Part shown: positions 55,389-57,723 of the stretch, in pieces
How positions within the stretch are numbered: position 1 is the first letter of the stretch
How the letters are laid out: every line of letters starts with the position of its first letter
From: Cryobacterium sp. Y50
GTDB lineage: Bacteria; Actinomycetota; Actinomycetes; Actinomycetales; Microbacteriaceae
Length of the DNA stretch: 57,723 nucleotides
Assembly (NCBI RefSeq): GCF_002929805.1
Contig: NZ_PJJM01000094.1
Span: forward strand, 56,248-113,970
Reading direction: 5' to 3'
Notes under the pieces: generated by a model
What the model saw: only the letters and a program-made list of their open reading frames with translations
What the model was told of the DNA's origin: nothing
Database searches by the model: none
Program-made: the position numbers and the translations under genes

Positions 55389-55640
55389 TCAGTGTGTTGA
55401 GAGGTGGATGCCTGCTGTGTCGATCAGTTCGGTCCAACGCGTTCGAGGGTCGGTGTCTTCCCGGATCGTGGAGGCCGGGGCGTAGGCGTCTGCCTCGGAT
55501 AGGGCGGTCAGGTTGAGCCCGGTGAGGTCGATGATGGGTACTTGATAGGTGCGGTACGGTCCAATCGGCGGAGGAGTGCCGTACATGAGGGCGTGAGCGC
55601 AGACCGTGTCGAGGTCGATGTCAGTCCACTAGGACCGCTT
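55389..55640 (-). pseudogene. Short open fragment of an unknown gene
   Basis: The minus-strand frame from 55640 to 55389 reads TDIDLDTVCAHALMYGTPPPIGPYRTYQVPIIDLTGLNLTALSEADAYAPAS and has no start until 55586. It looks like a C-terminal fragment but I do not recognise the family. Confidence 0.35.
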
Positions 55641-55744
55641 GACGCGCGTAATCGTCCCTTCAGAGACGATCGGCAACCTCGCCGCGAGGCGTGCCGAGCG
55701 TGAGCATGGAGGTGATCACGACGTCAGCGTTGGCCCGTCCGCCG

Positions 55745-56070
55745 GATCACGGATCTGAAGGTGCAGGCCCGCTTCGTGCAGGAAAACCTCATCTTCACGG
55801 GAGACGACACGGCGATGGCCACGTTCATGCTGTCCGTGATAGGGGCGTTCGCCGAATTCGAACGAGCGCTCATCCGGGCACGGTAACGAGAAGGTATCTC
55901 CCTCGCCAAAGGCCGGCGTACATACAGGGAGAGGAAAGACGTTGAATGCCGACAGGATGGCCGAACTCATCCGGCGCGCCGCCGCTGGCAACGCGAAAGC
56001 AGTACTTGCCCGCGACTTCGGCATCAGCCGCCCAACCGGCTACAAATACCTTCCACCAAGGTCCACGTAG
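55745..56070 (+). pseudogene. Decayed second resolvase
   Basis: Pieces of a resolvase are seen: LIFTGDDTAMATFMLSVIGAFAEFERALIRAR, a TAA stop at 55886-55888, EGISLAKGRR, then in another frame AELIRRAAAGNAKAVLARDFGISRPTGYKYLP. It matches the intact gene at 54,812 but has stops and frame changes. The N-terminal catalytic part is missing. Confidence 0.75.
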
Positions 56071-56246
56071 ACCACAGAGGCGATCGCGTTGTTGTGCAGT
56101 CGCGAACTGTGACATTTGTGCAGACGAGTATGCACAATGATATGAGGTGCGGAGCAAGGACTTCAGCAGTTGCACTTATAAGTGCAACGTCTTAGAGTGG
56201 TCTAATTCGGCGTTCCACACGCGAGAACTGTTTGGAGAGTGGACAC

Positions 56247-56702
56247 ATGACGGCCACCGTCCTATCCAACGGCACCGTTGTTATCGACGAGGAGTTGCGC
56301 GCGCAAGCGGCTGCTCTTGTCAACGAAGCACACGATAACGCCTTCAGTGGCGTTACTGTGACCGTCGAAGATGGCCGCGAGATTCGGTTGAGTCCGGGCC
56401 TCGGGATCTTCGTCGCCCGTGTGCTCGAGCGGGTAGCCCACGGTGCAGTTTCCGTGATGACGCTCCCCGATGAACTCACCACTACGACGGCCGCCGAGTT
56501 GCTCGGGGTGTCACGTCCGACACTGATGAAGCTTGTCAACTCCGACACGATTCCTTCGAAGAAGGTTGGCTCGCACACGCGCCTCGTCACCACTGACGTG
56601 CTCGCCTTCCGCAGTGCACGTGACGAGAAAAGAAACGCCGCGTTCGCTTCGCTGCGGGGTTTGGACGACGAAATCGACGAACTGTTCACTCACCACAAAT
56701 AG
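56247..56702 (+). CDS. Antitoxin with C-terminal excisionase-type HTH domain
   Basis: ATG at 56247 with GGAGAG upstream gives 151 residues. The N-terminus TVVIDEELRAQAAALVNEAHDNAFSGVTVTVEDG is an unfamiliar alpha/beta segment; the C-terminal part has TTTAAELLGVSRPTLMKLVNSDTIPSKKVGSHTRLVTTDVLAFR, a MerR/excisionase-type DNA-binding domain. Followed after 31 bp by a PIN-domain gene, so together a type II toxin-antitoxin pair of the type in which the antitoxin represses its own promoter. Confidence 0.8.
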   Translation: MTATVLSNGTVVIDEELRAQAAALVNEAHDNAFSGVTVTVEDGREIRLSPGLGIFVARVLERVAHGAVSVMTLPDELTTTTAAELLGVSRPTLMKLVNSDTIPSKKVGSHTRLVTTDVLAFRSARDEKRNAAFASLRGLDDEIDELFTHHK

Positions 56703-56733
56703 TTGGTGCGGCTGAACCGATACCCTGAGACTC

Positions 56734-57321
56734 ATGCTTCAGAGAGTCTTCGTCGACGCCAACGTCTTGCTTAGTCGGACGACGCGCGACTGGCTCTTCC
56801 TGCTGCGCAACGAGACGCAGCAGATGTTCCAGCTCCACTCAACGATTGATGTCGTCACTGAAACGGTTCGAGCCCGTCGGCGTCTGCAGCCCGAACTCGA
56901 CGGAAATATAACCCGTCGTCTGCACGACGATCTCATCGAGAACCTCGATGAGATCGTTGCTGACTTCGACGGTTCCGTCGAGTTCCACGGCTCTGACCCG
57001 GATGACCGGCACGTCCATGCCGCCGCTATCGCAGGCGGCTCCAACATCCTGGTTACCAGTAATGGCGGCGATTTCGGCGATCCCGATCTTCTCCCTTACG
57101 AGATCTACACGCCCGACGAGTTTTTCCTCCTCGTTGACGACGGAGCTCAGGACTGCGTCCGCCGAGTCACGATGGCACAGCTGAAGTACTGGAACGCCAA
57201 ACGTGCCCGCGGGCACAGCGTCAAACCATTGCCCGGCGCGCTCATCGATGCGGGCTGCCCGATCTTCGCTGCCCGAGTGAGCGGGCATGTGAGATTCCTC
57301 GCAGGACCTCCGCCTCGCTGA
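56734..57321 (+). CDS. PIN-domain toxin (VapC-like ribonuclease)
   Basis: The 195-residue protein has the PIN acidic residues: Asp in VFVDANVLLSRT, Glu in ETVRARRRL, Asp in DPDDRHVHAAAIAGGSNILVTSNGGDFGDP, in the order of VapC nucleases. It would cut tRNA or mRNA when free of its antitoxin. ATG at 56734. The extra C-terminal 60 residues are unusual compared with short VapCs but are found in a subset of PIN proteins. Forms a two-gene unit with the HTH-antitoxin. Confidence 0.85.
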   Translation: MLQRVFVDANVLLSRTTRDWLFLLRNETQQMFQLHSTIDVVTETVRARRRLQPELDGNITRRLHDDLIENLDEIVADFDGSVEFHGSDPDDRHVHAAAIAGGSNILVTSNGGDFGDPDLLPYEIYTPDEFFLLVDDGAQDCVRRVTMAQLKYWNAKRARGHSVKPLPGALIDAGCPIFAARVSGHVRFLAGPPPR

Positions 57322-57476
57322 GTTCTCCCGCCGAATCCACGTTGATACGCTGTCCGTTGAGACGGCTTACCGAGTCAAACCTGATCGGCAGAATCTCACC
57401 GTTGAAAATTCTTGCATGCCCGCCCTGTTTCGTACCTTGGAAATCATTAGCTTTTTCGAGACGTCCGAGACCACCG

Positions 57477-57630
57477 TCAGAACAGTGTGTATCCGCCGCC
57501 GCCGTCGACGATGATGACCGTGTCAGACATGAAGCTTGCTGCGTCAGAAGCGAGAAACACAACCTCAGGGCTGACCTCGTCCGGCGTGGTGGACCGCTTC
57601 TGGGGTGCGTCTTCGATCCAGAAACGCCGG
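57477..57630 (-). pseudogene. C-terminal fragment of a short-chain dehydrogenase
   Basis: The minus-strand frame reads FWIEDAPQKRSTTPDEVSPEVVFLASDAASFMSDTVIIVDGGGGYTLF, the typical SDR C-terminus with the GG motif. The rest of the enzyme is missing and replaced near 57636 by IS-like repeats. Confidence 0.75.
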
Positions 57631-57635
57631 AACCG

Positions 57636-57723
57636 AGGCTGGTGAGTATTTGATGCGGTGAGAGCCACCCGATCGTGCGGTTCAGAGCCACCGTTCGTGC
57701 CGAAGAGAGCCAGCGGTGGTGCG
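57636..57723. mobile_element. Probable end of an IS21-family element, cut by the window
   Basis: Repeated pieces GAGAGCCACC (57660), CAGAGCCACC (57682), GAGAGCCAG (57705) and the segments CGATCGTGCGG, CCGTTCGTGCCG and GGTGGTGCG look like the multiple terminal repeats of IS21-type elements. It begins where the SDR fragment ends. The transposase gene would lie past the window. Confidence 0.45.

Larger units (their letters stand above)
26950..57723. mobile_element. Integrated conjugative element (ICE), left end at tRNA-Ser; right end not seen
   Basis: From the tRNA-Ser end to the end of the window the gene content changes from housekeeping to integrase, regulators, ssb, relaxation-type protein, VirD4- and VirB-like secretion genes, dprA, a ParA-like ATPase and accessory cargo, with patchy composition and pseudogenes. 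The tRNA is a classic tyrosine-integrase target. No second copy of the tRNA 3' end was found, so the right boundary is either outside the window or degraded. The right third (47,200 onward) may contain several nested insertions rather than one element. Confidence 0.75.

Noticed and set aside
26947..57723. A second copy of the tRNA-Ser 3' end as right attachment site
   Set aside because: None was noticed in a read-through, so no right end is claimed.

Overview
The window comes from a high-GC Gram-positive actinobacterium, most likely a member of the Microbacteriaceae. This rests on GC-rich codon use, frequent GTG starts, the gene order tilS-hpt-ftsH-fol-PH-panC-lysS-clpC-radA, and actinobacterial families such as DUF3180 and a Rv2747-like N-acetyltransferase. 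No rRNA or CRISPR array was seen.

Positions 1 to about 26,950 are ordinary chromosome. They begin inside a secreted NlpC/P60 hydrolase with a Ser-Thr-Pro linker, then ppa on the minus strand, then a plus-strand run: tilS, hpt, ftsH, folE, folP, folB, folK, a DUF3180 protein, two PH-domain membrane proteins, a DUF2520 protein, panC and lysS. Many neighbours overlap by 4 bp or so, which suggests a translationally coupled operon for folate, pantothenate and tRNA charging. Two small membrane proteins, a cardiolipin synthase, clpC, a GNAT enzyme, a 1,575-residue secreted nuclease/5'-nucleotidase fusion, radA (minus), a GDSL hydrolase (minus) and tRNA-Ser(CGA) follow.

From the tRNA-Ser 3' end to the end of the window lies an integrated mobile element, probably an integrative conjugative element (ICE). 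Its left end has a tyrosine integrase, an XRE regulator diverging from an AlpA/Xis-like protein, and a replication-initiator-like gene followed by GC hairpins and a DnaA-box-like site. The core has ssb, a cargo ATPase, a long nested palindrome with an A-rich tract (candidate oriT), a replication-relaxation protein, a VirD4-like coupling ATPase, dprA, a ParA-like ATPase, and a compact type IV secretion cluster: VirB2-like, VirB8-like, VirB6-like, a VirB4 split into two proteins, a VirB1-like hydrolase and a glutaredoxin. Positions 47,200 to 57,723 are accessory and patchy: DUF4238 cargo, a decayed duplication, an istB remnant, a three-gene minus-strand cassette (PD-(D/E)XK nuclease sce7726, sce7725, RES domain), an intact and a decayed resolvase, an HTH-antitoxin/PIN-toxin pair and an SDR gene apparently cut by an IS end. 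The right attachment site was not seen.

The most interesting new signal is a structured element of about 145 bp present three times, just upstream of ssb, dprA and a 220-residue gene of unknown function. The main hairpin keeps its pairing in the third copy although the stem sequence differs, while the loop and a 3' box are conserved. This points to a shared RNA leader or folded-DNA promoter that controls single-strand DNA handling genes of the element. The second candidate is the sce7726-sce7725-RES cassette, which looks like a defence module. Three single-base frame breaks (Rep-like gene, VirB6-like gene, sce7725) could be sequence errors or real decay. All functions are inferred from sequence reading; no database search was possible.
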